From Spirochaetia bacterium UBA5550 (lineage in GTDB: Bacteria; Spirochaetota; UBA4802; UBA5550): 7,560 nucleotides of DNA. The notes under the pieces are model-generated. The model saw only the letters and a list, made by a program, of their open reading frames with translations. It had not been told where the DNA came from and ran no database searches. Location: assembly GCA_002425885.1 (NCBI GenBank), contig DINC01000249.1, positions 1 to 7,560 on the forward strand. Reading direction: 5' to 3'. Both the position numbers and the translations under genes were made by a program. Within the stretch, counting starts at the first letter, position 1, and each line of letters begins with the position of its first letter. This document shows positions 7,443 to 7,560 of the stretch, in pieces.

Positions 7443-7463
7443 TTTTAAGACTTTTTTTATAGG

Positions 7464-7469
7464 TATAAT
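7464..7469 (+). promoter_or_regulatory. Possible -10 box of a divergent plus-strand promoter
   Basis: A perfect TATAAT lies on the plus strand, facing away from the operon and about 30 bases ahead of a possible ATG at 7501. No convincing -35 box is found at 16-18 bases upstream; that position overlaps or abuts the operon's own -35 box. Confidence 0.3.
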
Positions 7470-7500
7470 TTTTTATTTTAAAAGGGGTGAATTTGAAGGA

Positions 7501-7560
7501 ATGCTATTCCAGTATGAATTGTATCACAAGGAATTACTCGTATCGATGTTTTTTTCAGAA
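7501..7560 (+). CDS. Possible start of a divergent gene, cut by the window edge
   Basis: An open frame begins with ATG at 7501 and runs to the window end, giving 20 codons starting MLFQYELYHK. An SD-like AAAGGGGTGA lies ten bases upstream (7481-7490), somewhat far, and a TATAAT box lies at 7464-7469. A GTG start at 7487 in another frame is also open to the edge. With so few residues no family can be recognised. A divergent neighbour such as a regulator would be a common arrangement, but that is not shown here. Confidence 0.3.
   Translation, partial: MLFQYELYHKELLVSMFFSE

Noticed and set aside
1..7560. Mobile elements, CRISPR arrays, tRNA or rRNA genes
   Set aside because: No terminal inverted repeats, transposase-like frames, regularly spaced repeats or tRNA-like folds were seen; nearly all the DNA is explained by the seven genes.

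Overview
The window holds one compact, single-strand (minus) gene cluster of seven genes. It covers almost the whole sequence and encodes a glycine cleavage system (GCS) together with enzymes that make and attach its lipoyl cofactor. Transcription order, from high to low coordinates, is: a single-cysteine FAD/NAD(P)H thiol-disulfide oxidoreductase, gcvT, gcvH, gcvPA, gcvPB, lipA, and a lipoate ligase/octanoyltransferase-family gene. Adjacent genes overlap by 4 or 8 bases or are separated by 4, 16 or 47 bases, so they very probably form one operon. No RNA gene, insertion sequence, CRISPR array or other mobile element is visible.

Region by region: 7337-7560 is an AT-rich upstream region. It carries a good sigma70-type promoter for the operon (TTGAAA, 17-base spacer, TATATT), an imperfect palindrome over the -10 box, a roughly 70-base leader and possibly the first codons of a divergent plus-strand gene. 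1696-7336 is the oxidoreductase followed by the T, H, P-alpha and P-beta proteins. 71-1703 is the lipoylation part. 1-70 is the downstream flank with a weak terminator-like inverted repeat.

How the genes work together: GcvPA/GcvPB (PLP enzyme) decarboxylate glycine and load the aminomethyl group on the lipoyl arm of GcvH. GcvT moves the one-carbon unit to tetrahydrofolate and releases ammonia. A dihydrolipoyl oxidase then has to re-oxidise GcvH. Canonical dihydrolipoamide dehydrogenase (two-cysteine motif) is absent here. In its place the first gene encodes a flavoprotein of the CoA-disulfide reductase/NADH oxidase type with one conserved cysteine. LipA inserts the two sulfurs into octanoyl-GcvH. 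The last gene resembles LipM in overall layout but lacks its catalytic cysteine and carries ligase-type active-site residues.

Organism: a bacterium of moderate-to-low GC content with AT-rich intergenic DNA, strong AGGAGG-type ribosome binding sites and a split GcvP. Split P protein is usual in Firmicutes, Thermotogae, several spirochaetes and other mostly anaerobic lineages, and in archaea. The bacterial SD sequences and sigma70-like promoter argue for a bacterium, but the phylum cannot be fixed from this window.

The main points of interest are the unusual candidate L-protein substitute, the cysteine-less LipM-like protein paired with LipA, and the possible control elements at the promoter. 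None of these proves a new system by itself.
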